Shown here piece by piece: positions 39,587 to 48,079 of a stretch of 64,000 nt of DNA. A model generated the notes under the pieces. The model saw nothing but the letters and a program-made list of their open reading frames with translations. It ran no database searches and was not told where the DNA came from. The translations under genes were made by a program, and so were the position numbers. The DNA is taken from NCBI RefSeq assembly GCF_018613725.1, contig NZ_JAGGPS010000016.1:35157-99156 (forward strand), given 5' to 3'. Origin of the DNA: Hymenobacter sp. ISL-91 (GTDB lineage Bacteria > Bacteroidota > Bacteroidia > Cytophagales > Hymenobacteraceae). The stretch's first letter is position 1; every line of letters starts with the position of its first letter.

Positions 39587-41035
39587 CTACTTGAGCACGA
39601 TTTTATTAAGCATCAGGGCCGCCGACTTCTTGCTGGGGCGGCTGACGCCGATAATGGTTTTGGGGTCGAGCCAGGCCGTGAAATCCTTGACGTAGGCCAG
39701 GTTCTGGTCGGCGGCCACATTCAGGCCCAGACCTTTCGGCTCGCTTACCACACCCGTCGGCACGTTCAGGCGGCGCAGGTACAAGTCAGATTTCCCCTTG
39801 ATTTTCTCCCAGGTAAGCAGCTGTACCTCCGGGCCGAACACGGCAGCCCGGTAGCTAATGCTGCTGTAGCCGTCGGCGGCGGGAGCAACCTGGTCTTTGG
39901 CCACGATACTGCGCCAGCTGGGCGTCAGGAACTCGTTGTAGCCGAACAGGTGTAACTCGCGGGTGTGGCCGGGCGAGCCTTCGCCGCCCTCCTCGTATTT
40001 CTTTTCGGCCAGCACTACCACCTGCTTGTCGTCGGTGAGCAGCACATCGGTCAGGTACACGTCTTCGAGGCGCTTGGCGGGCGTGCCGCCCACGGCCTTG
40101 TTCACCTCAGCTAGGTAGTCGGCCGCCAGCAGCACTTCGGGGGCAAACTTCATGTCGCTTTCGCCTGCAAAATCGAATTTTACCAGCTTAAGGCTGTGGT
40201 AGAGGCCGGTTGCCCGCTCGTTGCAGATGGCCGCGGCATACAGCGTGTTATCGGGCCGCAGCACGAAGCGCGAGTCGAAAATATTCACCACTTTTCCTCC
40301 AAACGTACCGCCTACCGACACTGACATTACCTTCACATCGGGCGAGTCGTTGCGGTAGCGGCGCACACTGAGTTTCTTCATCTGGTCGCCGGCCAGCGTC
40401 ACAAACTGGGTGCCGTCGTTGCCAACATGCACCGTCACGGAGAAAAAGTCGCCCTGGTCGTGAAAATCGTAGCTGCGGTCTTTCAGCTTCTGTAGCTTTT
40501 CATCGTACACGCTGGCACTGATGACCTTGATCTGGTTGCTTTGGGTGAGGTAGCGCCAAGCCACCAGCTGGCTGCCATCGGGCGAGAAGGCTACGCCAGG
40601 CCGCCGGTCGCGCGCGTTGGCTTCTACCAGCGTTTGGGCGGGGCTTTTGCGGCCATCGGCCAGGCCCAGGGTGTAACCTACCAGGCGCTGGCTTCCGGCC
40701 GTGTTTTGGTAAACCACCACCGTCGCCTGTTCGCTGCTCTGGCTGAAGCCGTCCACCACTTCGCTCGCACCCAGCGGTAGGGCCGTGCTCCAGCGGCGCT
40801 TCAGGTCGGCATCGTAGCGCTCCACAGCGTATTGGTCGGCAGTCTGGTGAGCCAGCACAAGAAAGCCGCCATCGGGCAGCGGCAGGGTTTTGCGGCTCAC
40901 GCGCTGGTTGTAGCGGTCGGTTCGGGTTTCGGGCAGGTAGCTGAAAGCGGCCGATTTCAGGCGCTGGGCCGAGGCCGGCTGGTAGACCAATAAAGCCAGC
41001 ACAAGACTAGCGACGAGCGGGATAGTGAAACGCAC
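39587..41035 (-). CDS. Secreted protein of unknown function, probably beta-propeller-like
   Basis: The GTG start at 41035 (VRFTIPLVASLVLALLVYQP) gives a signal peptide ending PASAQ and a 482-residue protein; the longer frame from the TTG at 41092 begins inside a -7 promoter element and is rejected. The mature part has many short beta-rich blocks such as LPLPDGGFLVLAHQTADQYA, RPGVAFSPDGSQLVAWRYLT and RFVLRPDNTLYAAAICNERA, with the SPDG and NDG-type turns seen in propellers. No catalytic motif was found. It stands alone on the minus strand. Confidence 0.75.
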   Translation of the reverse strand: MRFTIPLVASLVLALLVYQPASAQRLKSAAFSYLPETRTDRYNQRVSRKTLPLPDGGFLVLAHQTADQYAVERYDADLKRRWSTALPLGASEVVDGFSQSSEQATVVVYQNTAGSQRLVGYTLGLADGRKSPAQTLVEANARDRRPGVAFSPDGSQLVAWRYLTQSNQIKVISASVYDEKLQKLKDRSYDFHDQGDFFSVTVHVGNDGTQFVTLAGDQMKKLSVRRYRNDSPDVKVMSVSVGGTFGGKVVNIFDSRFVLRPDNTLYAAAICNERATGLYHSLKLVKFDFAGESDMKFAPEVLLAADYLAEVNKAVGGTPAKRLEDVYLTDVLLTDDKQVVVLAEKKYEEGGEGSPGHTRELHLFGYNEFLTPSWRSIVAKDQVAPAADGYSSISYRAAVFGPEVQLLTWEKIKGKSDLYLRRLNVPTGVVSEPKGLGLNVAADQNLAYVKDFTAWLDPKTIIGVSRPSKKSAALMLNKIVLK

Positions 41036-41089
41036 AGGCAAAAAAGGCTTTATGACACAGCGGGCTGAGTCCCGCAAAGTTGTACTCTT

Positions 41090-41118
41090 CAAAGGTACCT
41101 AACTTTTAGTTGAACAAA
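41090..41118 (-). promoter_or_regulatory. Promoter of the secreted propeller-like gene
   Basis: On the minus strand TTTG (41115-41118), 17 bases, then TACCTTTG (41090-41097) matches the Bacteroidota promoter. Transcription would begin near 41083, placing the GTG start at 41035 about 48 bases downstream. Confidence 0.65.
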
Positions 41119-41404
41119 CGCCAGGCGGCTTATCTATAGAATTATCAAAGCCTTAGGTAGGTTACGGTCGAGCAAAAGACTACTTTTGCGGGCCGAAACG
41201 CAACCCGACCGAAAGCCTTTCGTTTGAAGGGGCGTCGGTAAAGGAGGCTAACCTAGTCGAGGTGGCGTTATTACCACGTTTCTTATAAAGTGAGCCAGCC
41301 ATATATAGTCGGGCTCGCCATCGAAAATAGGAAAGCACCGAATTCTGTACCTGTTGCGGCGTAGTTCTTGCTGCCCGCTTTACACGCTTAATTTCTTCTA
41401 CTTT
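41119..41404. other. Intergenic gap
   Basis: Between the two divergent genes, I see no gene beyond the minus-strand promoter elements at 41090-41118. A TACTTTTG at 41181-41188 (plus) fits the -7 consensus but has no partner and lies 217 bases from the next start codon. No repeats or hairpins of note were seen. Confidence 0.6.
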
Positions 41405-41638
41405 ATGAAATCTTTACTCCGCTTTGTTTTGATGATTTCCCTGGTCGTTATTGGGAAGCTTAACACTACACCAGCCGACTCGCAGCTAACCTCAAACGAC
41501 GAACCCCTGTGGATAATTCCGGCGCATAGCACCTCGTTGCACAAGTTATCATCTGACGCAGAAACCAGGTTATTGTCCGAAAGCGGCAAGTTTCGCTCCT
41601 GGCAACTACTCCGCACCACTTCCGATAAAAACGAATAA
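41405..41638 (+). CDS. Small secreted protein, 77 residues
   Basis: The ATG at 41405 opens a 77-residue protein with a hydrophobic N-terminus (MKSLLRFVLMISLVVIGKL) that looks like a signal peptide or anchor. The rest is polar, Ser/Thr/Leu-rich (LTSNDEPLWIIPAHSTSLHK). A well-formed terminator follows the stop. I recognise no family; coding status rests on the signal-like start and the terminator, so it is moderate. Confidence 0.5.
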   Translation: MKSLLRFVLMISLVVIGKLNTTPADSQLTSNDEPLWIIPAHSTSLHKLSSDAETRLLSESGKFRSWQLLRTTSDKNE

Positions 41639-41656
41639 ACGGCATCAGTTTCCCTT

Positions 41657-41681
41657 AACGGCTCTTCAGGAGCCGTTTTTT
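41657..41681 (+). terminator. Rho-independent terminator
   Basis: AACGGCTC pairs with GAGCCGTT, loop TTCAG, followed by TTTTT. It lies 18 bases after the stop of the small secreted gene. Confidence 0.85.
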
Positions 41682-41701
41682 ATGCCCGGTAGTTTGGTGC
41701 C

Positions 41702-43798
41702 TTAGCTGATGCGGCTCCAGTTGACAGCCGTAGCGGGCAGGCTCTCAATGTGGTGGCGGATGGCCTGGTTGGCGGGCAGGGCCAGGTTGGGGTCGGCCTC
41801 CAGCAGGGCTTGGGCCGCGGCCCGGCTCTCGCTCAGAATGCGGCCGTCCTTGGCCAGGTCGGCAATTAGCAGATCCAACACGCCGCTTTGCTGGGTGCCC
41901 ATCAGGTCGCCGGGGCCACGTAGCTTCAGGTCGATGTCGGCAATTTCGAAGCCGTTGTTGGTGCGCACCATCGTTTCAATGCGCGTGCGCGAATCCTTGC
42001 TGAGCTTGTAGCCGCTCATCAGTATGCAGTAGCTCTGGTCGGCACCACGGCCCACGCGGCCCCGCAGCTGGTGCAGCTGCGAGAGGCCAAACCGTTCAGT
42101 ACTCTCAATCACCATTACCGAAGCGTTAGGCACGTTTACCCCCACTTCAATTACAGTCGTGGCCACCATAATCTGGGTTTGCTTGTCCACGAAACGCTGC
42201 ATTTCGGCGTCCTTCTCGCCGGCCGTCATGCGGCCGTGCACAATGCTGATCTGCAGTTCCGGAAAGGCGCGCGCCACGCTCTCGTAGCCGTCCATGAGGT
42301 CCTTGTAGTCAGCCATGGCCTCACTTTCCTCAATCAGCGGGTACACGATGTATACCTGCCGGCCCAGCTTTACCTGGTCGCGCAGAAACTGGAATACTTT
42401 CAACCGGTTCGAGTCGAAGCGGTGGACCGTAACGATGGGCTTGCGGCCGGCCGGCAGCTCGTCAATTACGCTAACATCCAGGTCGCCATACAGCGTCATG
42501 GCCAGGGTGCGCGGAATGGGCGTGGCCGTCATCACCAGCACGTGGGGGATAACGTGGGGGTTTTTCTGCCAGAGCTTGGACCGTTGCGCCACCCCAAACC
42601 GGTGCTGCTCATCCATGATGGTGAGGCCGAGGTTCTTGAACTGTACCACGTCTTCGAGCAGCGCATGCGTGCCCACCAGAATGTGCATTTCGCCCGAGCG
42701 CAGCTGCTCGTGCAGTACCCGGCGGGCAGCCGTGCGGGTCGAGCCGGTCAGCAGCCCTATTTTCAGGCCCAGCAGGTCGGCAAATTCTTTCAGGCCGGAG
42801 TAGTGCTGGTTGGCCAGGATTTCGGTGGGAGCCATCAGGCAGCTCTGGGCCCCATTGTCGGCCGCCATCAGCATCGAGATGAACGCTACAATGGTTTTAC
42901 CCGAGCCCACGTCGCCCTGCAGCAGCCGGTTCATCTGCTGGCCGGCGCAGAAGTCTTTGTAGATGTCGTGGATAACCCGTTTCTGGGCCCCGGTTAGGTC
43001 GAAGGGCAGCACGTTTTTGTAGAAGTGCACCAGCGTGGGCACCTCCTTGAAAATCTGCCCGGCCAGGCTCACTTTGCGCTGGTCGCGCTGGCGCAGCAAC
43101 TTGAGCTGGATGTAGAACAGCTCCTCAAACTTGAGCCGGAAACGGGCCGTTTGCAGCAAATCGGGCGTTTGCGGGAAATGAATCTGCTGTAGCGCCGTCG
43201 CCTTGCTCATCAGCCCATATTGCTCGATGAGAGCCGGCGAGAGGGTTTCCTGCACGTGGGGCAGGGCCAGCTTTAGCAGGTCGGCCACCATGCGGGCAAT
43301 GGCCTTGCTATCTACCCGATGGTAATTTTTGAGCTTTTCCGACGTGTTGTACACCGGCTGCAAAAAGCTCTGGCCGGGCTTCTGCTCGGTTACTTCCTCC
43401 AGCTCAGGGTGGGCCATCTGGGGCCGCCCGTTGAACATCGTAGGCTTACCGAATACGATATATTCCTGGTGATTCTTGATGATTTTCTCCAGGTAGTTTA
43501 CCCCCTTGAACCACACCAGTTCCAGTTCACCGCTGGCGTCGGCCACCTTGGCCACCATACGCTTCTTGTGGCCCTCGCCAATCACCTCCCGGTTTCGCAG
43601 AATGCCCTTAATCTGCACGTACGGCATATCGTCGTGCAAGTCCACGACGTTGTAGAACTGGGTGCGGTCGAGGTAGCGGAAGGGGTAGCGCTGGATCAGG
43701 TCGCCGTAGGTGAACAGCCCCAACTCCTTCTGCAGCAGCTGCGCCCGTTGCAGGCCCACACCCCTCAGGTATTCAATTTTGGTCTGAAAAAAACTCAT
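41702..43798 (-). CDS. recG: ATP-dependent DNA helicase RecG
   Basis: RecG remodels stalled forks and branched DNA. The 698 residues have the N-terminal wedge/OB domain, then superfamily-2 helicase motifs: RLLQGDVGSGKTIVAF (Walker A), IMDEQHRFGV (DEQH-type Walker B), VMTATPIPRTLAM (motif III) and HQLRGRVGRGADQS (motif VI). E. coli RecG is 693 residues. It is followed on the same strand by no close gene; upstream, an AGCTT-rich repeat separates it from gldD. Confidence 0.96.
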   Translation of the reverse strand: MSFFQTKIEYLRGVGLQRAQLLQKELGLFTYGDLIQRYPFRYLDRTQFYNVVDLHDDMPYVQIKGILRNREVIGEGHKKRMVAKVADASGELELVWFKGVNYLEKIIKNHQEYIVFGKPTMFNGRPQMAHPELEEVTEQKPGQSFLQPVYNTSEKLKNYHRVDSKAIARMVADLLKLALPHVQETLSPALIEQYGLMSKATALQQIHFPQTPDLLQTARFRLKFEELFYIQLKLLRQRDQRKVSLAGQIFKEVPTLVHFYKNVLPFDLTGAQKRVIHDIYKDFCAGQQMNRLLQGDVGSGKTIVAFISMLMAADNGAQSCLMAPTEILANQHYSGLKEFADLLGLKIGLLTGSTRTAARRVLHEQLRSGEMHILVGTHALLEDVVQFKNLGLTIMDEQHRFGVAQRSKLWQKNPHVIPHVLVMTATPIPRTLAMTLYGDLDVSVIDELPAGRKPIVTVHRFDSNRLKVFQFLRDQVKLGRQVYIVYPLIEESEAMADYKDLMDGYESVARAFPELQISIVHGRMTAGEKDAEMQRFVDKQTQIMVATTVIEVGVNVPNASVMVIESTERFGLSQLHQLRGRVGRGADQSYCILMSGYKLSKDSRTRIETMVRTNNGFEIADIDLKLRGPGDLMGTQQSGVLDLLIADLAKDGRILSESRAAAQALLEADPNLALPANQAIRHHIESLPATAVNWSRIS

Positions 43799-43811
43799 TG
43801 GTTGAGCTCCA

Positions 43812-43908
43812 AGCTACCAGCTTCAAGCCGCAAGCTTTCGAGCGGAAACTGGTTTAACAGGTAATGTATTCAGTAAAAACGAAGGCTTGTAGCTTGAAGC
43901 CGGCAGCT
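43812..43908. repeat. Inverted AGCTT-rich repeat between recG and gldD
   Basis: The left arm (43812-43840, with CCAGCTTCAAGCCGCAAGCT) and right arm (43880-43908, with GCTTGTAGCTTGAAGCCGGC) are complementary at most positions, and each contains AGCTTGAAGC-like units. No gene lies between the arms. Confidence 0.65.
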
Positions 43909-43914
43909 TGAAGC

Positions 43915-44511
43915 CTACTTAAAGCGCAACGTATTCAGCAAATGAATCATGTCCTGCTTGACATATTCGATAACCGGGGCCAGCGAGTCGTTGGCTGTAG
44001 CGGTCCGGAAATATAGCGCCCCCCGTAGGAAGTGGCGGGTGCTGTCGGTGGTATAGAACTGGAACTGGCTGGGTACCTCGCCCTGCAGCTCGAACACCGT
44101 AGCGCGTAGTCCGCCGGGCATCTGCAGTACCCGCTCGTCAATGGCCGATGCCTTAATTTCGTGCTTGCCGGTGAGCTTGCGGGCATCTTCGAGCAGGCGG
44201 TTGAAACTCTTGCGGTCGGCCCGCACATCGGCGTAGGTGAGCTGCACGTTGGCCTTGAGCTGGGGATAGTACACGTTTATCCAGTGCGGCTGGGCCAAAT
44301 ACGACGAGTCGCGCAGGATTTTGGCTGCCCGCGAGTACTCAAACGTGTACGGCCGGCCCGGTGCCAACTGCTGGTAGCTGTGGGCCGGCAAATCGATGCG
44401 GTTATAGCCTTTGGGCTTGGGCGTAAAATCGGGAGCCGAAGTGCAGCCGCCCGCCAGCAGCAAGCCAGCCGCAGCCATACACCAGAAGCCTGAAAAACGG
44501 GAAGCGACCAT
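43915..44511 (-). CDS. gldD: Gliding motility lipoprotein GldD
   Basis: GldD is needed for gliding and type IX secretion in Flavobacterium, with a lipoprotein character. The start at 44511 gives 198 residues with a hydrophobic stretch and Cys at LLLAGGC (the -3 residue is Ala, a weak lipobox). The mature part has [36 protein letters not shown] and [19 protein letters not shown], matching the family. It is followed upstream on the same strand by ssb and mutY, the known gldD neighbourhood of gliding Bacteroidota. Confidence 0.9.
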   Translation of the reverse strand: MVASRFSGFWCMAAAGLLLAGGCTSAPDFTPKPKGYNRIDLPAHSYQQLAPGRPYTFEYSRAAKILRDSSYLAQPHWINVYYPQLKANVQLTYADVRADRKSFNRLLEDARKLTGKHEIKASAIDERVLQMPGGLRATVFELQGEVPSQFQFYTTDSTRHFLRGALYFRTATANDSLAPVIEYVKQDMIHLLNTLRFK

Positions 44512-44582
44512 GCAGCAAAATCGGGAGGAGTGAAGAGGTAAAGGTAGCCACGAAATGCCACGCAACGCGCCCGCCCGCACGC

Positions 44583-44608
44583 AAAAAGCCCCGGCCAGGC
44601 CGGGGCTT
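44583..44608 (-). terminator. Rho-independent terminator after ssb
   Basis: AAGCCCCGG and its complement with a 5-base loop lie next to TTTTT on the minus strand. It separates ssb from gldD. Confidence 0.8.
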
Positions 44609-44634
44609 CGGTGTAAGAATGCGAGTGCGGCAGT

Positions 44635-45057
44635 TTAAAACGGTAGTTGGTCGAGTTCAGGCTCTTGGCGGAAAGTAACAGGCTCTTCGGCTACCGCCGC
44701 GGCAGCGGGTTGGGCCGCCGTGCCGGGCCGAGAGCCAAGCAGCGAAATTTCCTCGGCGACTATTTCGGTAACGTAGCGGGTCTGGTTGTCCTTATCCTGG
44801 TACTGGCGGGTTCGGATGCGCCCCTCTACATATACCTGCTGGCCCTTGTGCAGATGCTTCTCGGCCAGCTCGGCCAGGCCGCGCCAGGCCGCAATGTTGT
44901 GCCACTCAGTCCGCTCGATGCGCGTACCCTGCTTGTCTTTATAATACTCATTGGTGGCCATCGTGAAGTTGGCTACTGTCGTGCCGCCCTCCAAATGCCG
45001 TACCTCCGGGTTTTTGCCTAAATGGCCAATCAGAATAACTTTGTTGACGCTTGCCAT
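44635..45057 (-). CDS. ssb: Single-stranded DNA-binding protein
   Basis: Start at 45057 (MASVNKVILIGHLGKNPEVR) gives 140 residues; an upstream open stretch to 45105 is not conserved. The OB fold is complete (TTVANFTMATNEYYKDKQG, RTEWHNIAAWRGLAELAEKH, LHKGQQVYVEGRIRTRQYQD). The acidic C-terminal tip EPELDQLPF is the usual protein-interaction tail. It coats ssDNA during replication and repair. It is between mutY and gldD, a conserved neighbourhood. Confidence 0.95.
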   Translation of the reverse strand: MASVNKVILIGHLGKNPEVRHLEGGTTVANFTMATNEYYKDKQGTRIERTEWHNIAAWRGLAELAEKHLHKGQQVYVEGRIRTRQYQDKDNQTRYVTEIVAEEISLLGSRPGTAAQPAAAAVAEEPVTFRQEPELDQLPF

Positions 45058-45153
45058 ACGATTAGCGTTGAAGTGATTATGTGAAAAGTGAGAGCTTGAA
45101 ATCAACGTATTAAAGATAAGAAATAATAGGTTAATGCCAAAATAATTGGCTGT

Positions 45154-46254
45154 TTAAATTTGCCTTGTGCTAACATAATTAGTTATAAGAATCGATTTGG
45201 GCAATTGCTCAATCTCCGCGCTGCGGTAAGCAGCTAGCCCTGCTGTTGCAGTATCAACCGGCAATGGTTCAGCCAGCCACACTTCATGGAACCGCGCTTC
45301 CACCTTCTGATGGCTCAGCACGTGACGGGCGGCCACGGCGGGTTCCTCGGCCCGGTCGGTAGCCACGCGCCCGCCCAACCGTTCCACCTCCGCCAGCAGC
45401 TGCGCTCCGGCTAACTCTGCCGACTCCGTTTCGTGGAGGGCGAAATCGTAGAGGCCCTCCCAAATGTCTTTCGGGCCGCGCTTGCGCAGATACACCGTAT
45501 CGGCGTGGCGTAGCACCAAGTAATGAAAGTAGCGGGTGCGAGCCGCCTTCGCCTTGCTTTTTACCGGCAATTCGGCCACCATGCCATGCTGGAAGGCAAA
45601 GCAACGGCTCTGCATGGGGCAAAACATACAGTCGGGCTTGGCAGGCGTGCATTGCAGCGCCCCAAACTCCATAATTGCCTGGTTGAATTCGGCCGGCTGG
45701 TCGGCCGGAATCAGCTGGTCGGCCAGCTGTTGGAACTGCTTGCGGCTGGCGGGCGCAGCAATATCGTAGTGCAAGCCAAACACCCGGGCCAGCACTCGGA
45801 ACACGTTGCCGTCGAGCACGGCTACCGGCTCATCGTAAGCAAATGAAGCCACGGCAGCGGCCGTATACTGGCCCACGCCTTTCAATAGCAGCAGTCCGGC
45901 ATAAGAGTCAGGGAACTGACCACCAAACTCGGCTACCACCTGCTGGGCCGTGTAGTGCATGTTGCGGGCCCGCGAGTAGTAGCCCAGGCCCTGCCAGTGG
46001 CGCAGCACTTCGTCGGATGGGGCGGCGGCCAGGGCCTGCACGGTAGGATATTTGTTGCTGAAAGTCAGGTAGTAAGGAAGGCCCTGCTTCACGCGGGTTT
46101 GCTGCAGAATAACTTCCGACAGCCAGATGAAGTACGGGTCGCGGGTGTGGCGCCAGGGCAGGTCGCGGCGGTGGCGCGGGTACCAGGCCAGTAGGGCTTG
46201 GGCGAACCAGGAATAGGAATCCGGCGTTGCAGATGCGGAAGAAGAAAGGTCCAA
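45154..46254 (-). CDS. mutY: A/G-specific adenine glycosylase MutY
   Basis: MutY removes adenine mispaired with 8-oxoguanine. The 366 residues show SEVILQQTRVKQGLPYY with the catalytic Glu, the helix-hairpin-helix LLLKGVGQYTAAAVASF and Asp in VAVLDGNVFRVLAR, the [4Fe-4S] cysteines in CTPAKPDCMFCPMQSRC (C-x7-C-x2-C-x5-C spacing), and a C-terminal NUDIX-like domain from about residue 225. The gene is divergent from HU and precedes ssb and gldD on the minus strand. Confidence 0.95.
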   Translation of the reverse strand: MDLSSSASATPDSYSWFAQALLAWYPRHRRDLPWRHTRDPYFIWLSEVILQQTRVKQGLPYYLTFSNKYPTVQALAAAPSDEVLRHWQGLGYYSRARNMHYTAQQVVAEFGGQFPDSYAGLLLLKGVGQYTAAAVASFAYDEPVAVLDGNVFRVLARVFGLHYDIAAPASRKQFQQLADQLIPADQPAEFNQAIMEFGALQCTPAKPDCMFCPMQSRCFAFQHGMVAELPVKSKAKAARTRYFHYLVLRHADTVYLRKRGPKDIWEGLYDFALHETESAELAGAQLLAEVERLGGRVATDRAEEPAVAARHVLSHQKVEARFHEVWLAEPLPVDTATAGLAAYRSAEIEQLPKSILITNYVSTRQI

Positions 46255-46315
46255 GGTTTTGATATATAATTAGTTGAATGAAGAGTAGGGGGAAAGGCAG
46301 ATTGCAGCGTAACGG

Positions 46316-46346
46316 TTTGTAATCCCAAAAAAGGGGGCTACCTTTG
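46316..46346 (+). promoter_or_regulatory. Perfect Bacteroidota promoter of the HU gene
   Basis: TTTG (46316-46319), 19 bases, TACCTTTG (46339-46346) is an exact match to TTTG-N19-TAnnTTTG. Transcription would begin near 46353, giving a leader of about 98 bases before the GTG at 46451. Confidence 0.85.
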
Positions 46347-46450
46347 TGGCCCTCAAAACGTGGGCAAACTCTTACCGGGCAAGTGCTTACGTTTTCAGGA
46401 TGGCGCTCTGTGCCAACCCTTATTTTTTCACCCTTAGTACACTTACCAGC

Positions 46451-46753
46451 GTGACTAAAGCAGAAGTAATTGCCGAAATTGCCGACAAGACCGGCATCGA
46501 GAAAGCCGACGTATCGGCTACCGTAGAAGCCTTCTTCAAGGTCGTAAAAGACTCGATGGCTGACGGCAACAACATTTACGTGCGTGGCTTTGGCTCGTTC
46601 GTTAACAAGAAGCGCGCGAAGAAAGTAGCCCGCAACATCTCGAAAAATACGTCCATCATCATCGACGAGCACTTCATTCCGAGCTTCAAGCCCTCGAAGA
46701 CGTTCATCGGGAAAATCAAAAACAGCAAGAAAATCAAAGAGATGGCTGCCTAA
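46451..46753 (+). CDS. HU-family DNA-binding protein
   Basis: Start is the GTG at 46451 (VTKAEVIAEIADKTGIEKAD), the canonical HU N-terminus, giving 100 residues. The in-frame extension from 46346 begins in the promoter and is rejected. The core has FVNKKRAKKVARNISKNTSI and the long basic arm region, and the tail is Lys-rich (KSKKIKEMAA style). HU/IHF proteins bend and compact DNA. A perfect promoter precedes it, as expected for an abundant protein. Downstream follows a TPR gene. Confidence 0.95.
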   Translation: MTKAEVIAEIADKTGIEKADVSATVEAFFKVVKDSMADGNNIYVRGFGSFVNKKRAKKVARNISKNTSIIIDEHFIPSFKPSKTFIGKIKNSKKIKEMAA

Positions 46754-46844
46754 GCAGGTAGTCACTTTCCGTTGCCGGCCGGGTCGCCGGCAGTCCCTGC
46801 GCGCAGGATACCCCGGCGACCCGCCTTTTCCCCCCGCCCACTCG

Positions 46845-47762
46845 ATGGCCCTCAGTACTTCTTCTTCCAAGCACCAATTACTGATTCTGGCTTTGGCCCT
46901 GGCCCTTATAGCCGGCTTGTTTCTGTTGCCGAAGGTGATTGTGAAGCCCAAAGATGGCCAGCCCACGCTGGCCCAGGACGGGGCCGCCAACCGCGACCAG
47001 GGGGCAGCTGCCCCCGCCGTGGGTGAACTCGACGAGCATGGCCACCCGGCCGGCAGCCACGACGAGCCCAGCGGCCCGACTGCCGAAAAGCCCCACATGA
47101 CGATGCCCACCGCCCAGCGGCGGGAAATCAATACGCTGGTGGCCAAGTACACAGCCGAGGCTGACCAGGGCGCTAAAATTGGCATAGCCCGCGAGTTGGC
47201 CGAGAAGTATAAAGCAGTAGAGCGTTTTGATAGTGCCGGTTACTACCTAGAGCAGATTGCCCTTGTACGACCCGGTGAACAGACTTTCCAGCGCGCTGCC
47301 GACCAGTACTACGAGGCCTATAGCTTTGCTACCACCGAGGCCCGGCAGAAACTGCTGGGGGCCAAGTGCCGCGAGCTGTACGAACGAGTGCTGAAAAACA
47401 ACCCCGACAACCTCAATGCCAAAACCAACCTCGGCATGGCCTACATGGCCAGCGAGAATCCGGTGAAAGGCATTACCCTGTTGCGGGAAGTTTTAGCGAC
47501 CGATCCGCGCAACGAGCAGGCCCTGTATAACCTTGGCTTACTGGCTGTTCAGAGCAATCAGTACGACAAAGCGGCCGAGCGTTTTGCCGAGTTGGCGGAA
47601 ATCAATCCGAAAAACGTCAACGCACAGTTCTATCTTGGCGTTTCGTTAGCCCAAACGGGTGCGAAGCAGGAGGCTCGCAAAGCCTTCCTCGCCGCCAAAA
47701 GCATCAGTTCCGATCCGGCGCTGGCGGCGTCGGTAGATGAGCAACTGCAAAAACTCCAGTAA
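46845..47762 (+). CDS. Membrane-anchored tetratricopeptide repeat protein
   Basis: This 305-residue protein has one N-terminal TM helix or signal anchor (LLILALALALIAGLFLLPKV) and then a His/Pro/Ala-rich linker, followed by TPR helices from about residue 160 (DNLNAKTNLGMAYMASENPV; NEQALYNLGLLAVQSNQYDK; NVNAQFYLGVSLAQTGAKQE). TPR proteins are scaffolds and the partner is unknown. It lies 91 bases after HU. The next genes are a 29-residue basic protein and RNase G. Confidence 0.85.
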   Translation: MALSTSSSKHQLLILALALALIAGLFLLPKVIVKPKDGQPTLAQDGAANRDQGAAAPAVGELDEHGHPAGSHDEPSGPTAEKPHMTMPTAQRREINTLVAKYTAEADQGAKIGIARELAEKYKAVERFDSAGYYLEQIALVRPGEQTFQRAADQYYEAYSFATTEARQKLLGAKCRELYERVLKNNPDNLNAKTNLGMAYMASENPVKGITLLREVLATDPRNEQALYNLGLLAVQSNQYDKAAERFAELAEINPKNVNAQFYLGVSLAQTGAKQEARKAFLAAKSISSDPALAASVDEQLQKLQ

Positions 47763-47763
47763 A

Positions 47764-47853
47764 TGAGTTGTCAGTTGCTGGTTGCTGGTTGTTAGTTTGC
47801 TTATAGAACTGATAGCCGCGGCTGACATCTGACAACGAATGACTGACAACTAA
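47764..47853. repeat. Degenerate GTTGTCAGTTG repeat between TPR gene and COX24-like gene
   Basis: GTTGTCAGTTGCTGGTTGCT on the left and GACTGACAACTAA on the right are partly complementary to each other and to the repeat at 31667-31798. No gene is present. Confidence 0.6.
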
Positions 47854-47882
47854 ATAAAACTCAACCACTTAACCCCAACAAC

Positions 47883-47972
47883 ATGCCTTGCGGTAAAAAA
47901 AGAAAGCGTCATAAGATTGCTACTCACAAGCGGAAGAAGCGTCTGCGCAAGAACCGTCACAAGAAGAAGTAA
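47883..47972 (+). CDS. AURKAIP1/COX24-domain small basic protein
   Basis: Translation of this 90-base frame gives a 29-residue protein, MPCGKKRKRHKIATHKRKKR followed by nine more basic residues, which is about two-thirds Lys/Arg/His. It matches small basic proteins of Bacteroidota annotated with the AURKAIP1/COX24 domain, whose mitochondrial relative mS38 is a small-subunit ribosomal protein. A ribosome or RNA role is therefore likely. It lies between a TPR gene and the ribonuclease gene, with a hairpin about 110 bases downstream. It is easily missed because of its size. Confidence 0.88.
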   Translation: MPCGKKRKRHKIATHKRKKRLRKNRHKKK

Positions 47973-48079
47973 GCCCCAACGGGGTTTGCTGACAGTGTTT
48001 CTCAGTGAAGAAACGCTTGTCTATTTCTCACTTAGGTTCTTCCGAGAGTGGCCAGAAACGTGCTTTCCCCGAGGCTGAC

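Noticed and set aside
46346..46450. N-terminal extension of HU
   Set aside because: It starts in the -7 promoter element and has no similarity to HU; the GTG at 46451 starts the normal protein.
45908..47185. 425-codon minus-strand frame across mutY start, HU and TPR gene
   Set aside because: It crosses the HU promoter and several strongly supported genes; sequence is low-complexity.
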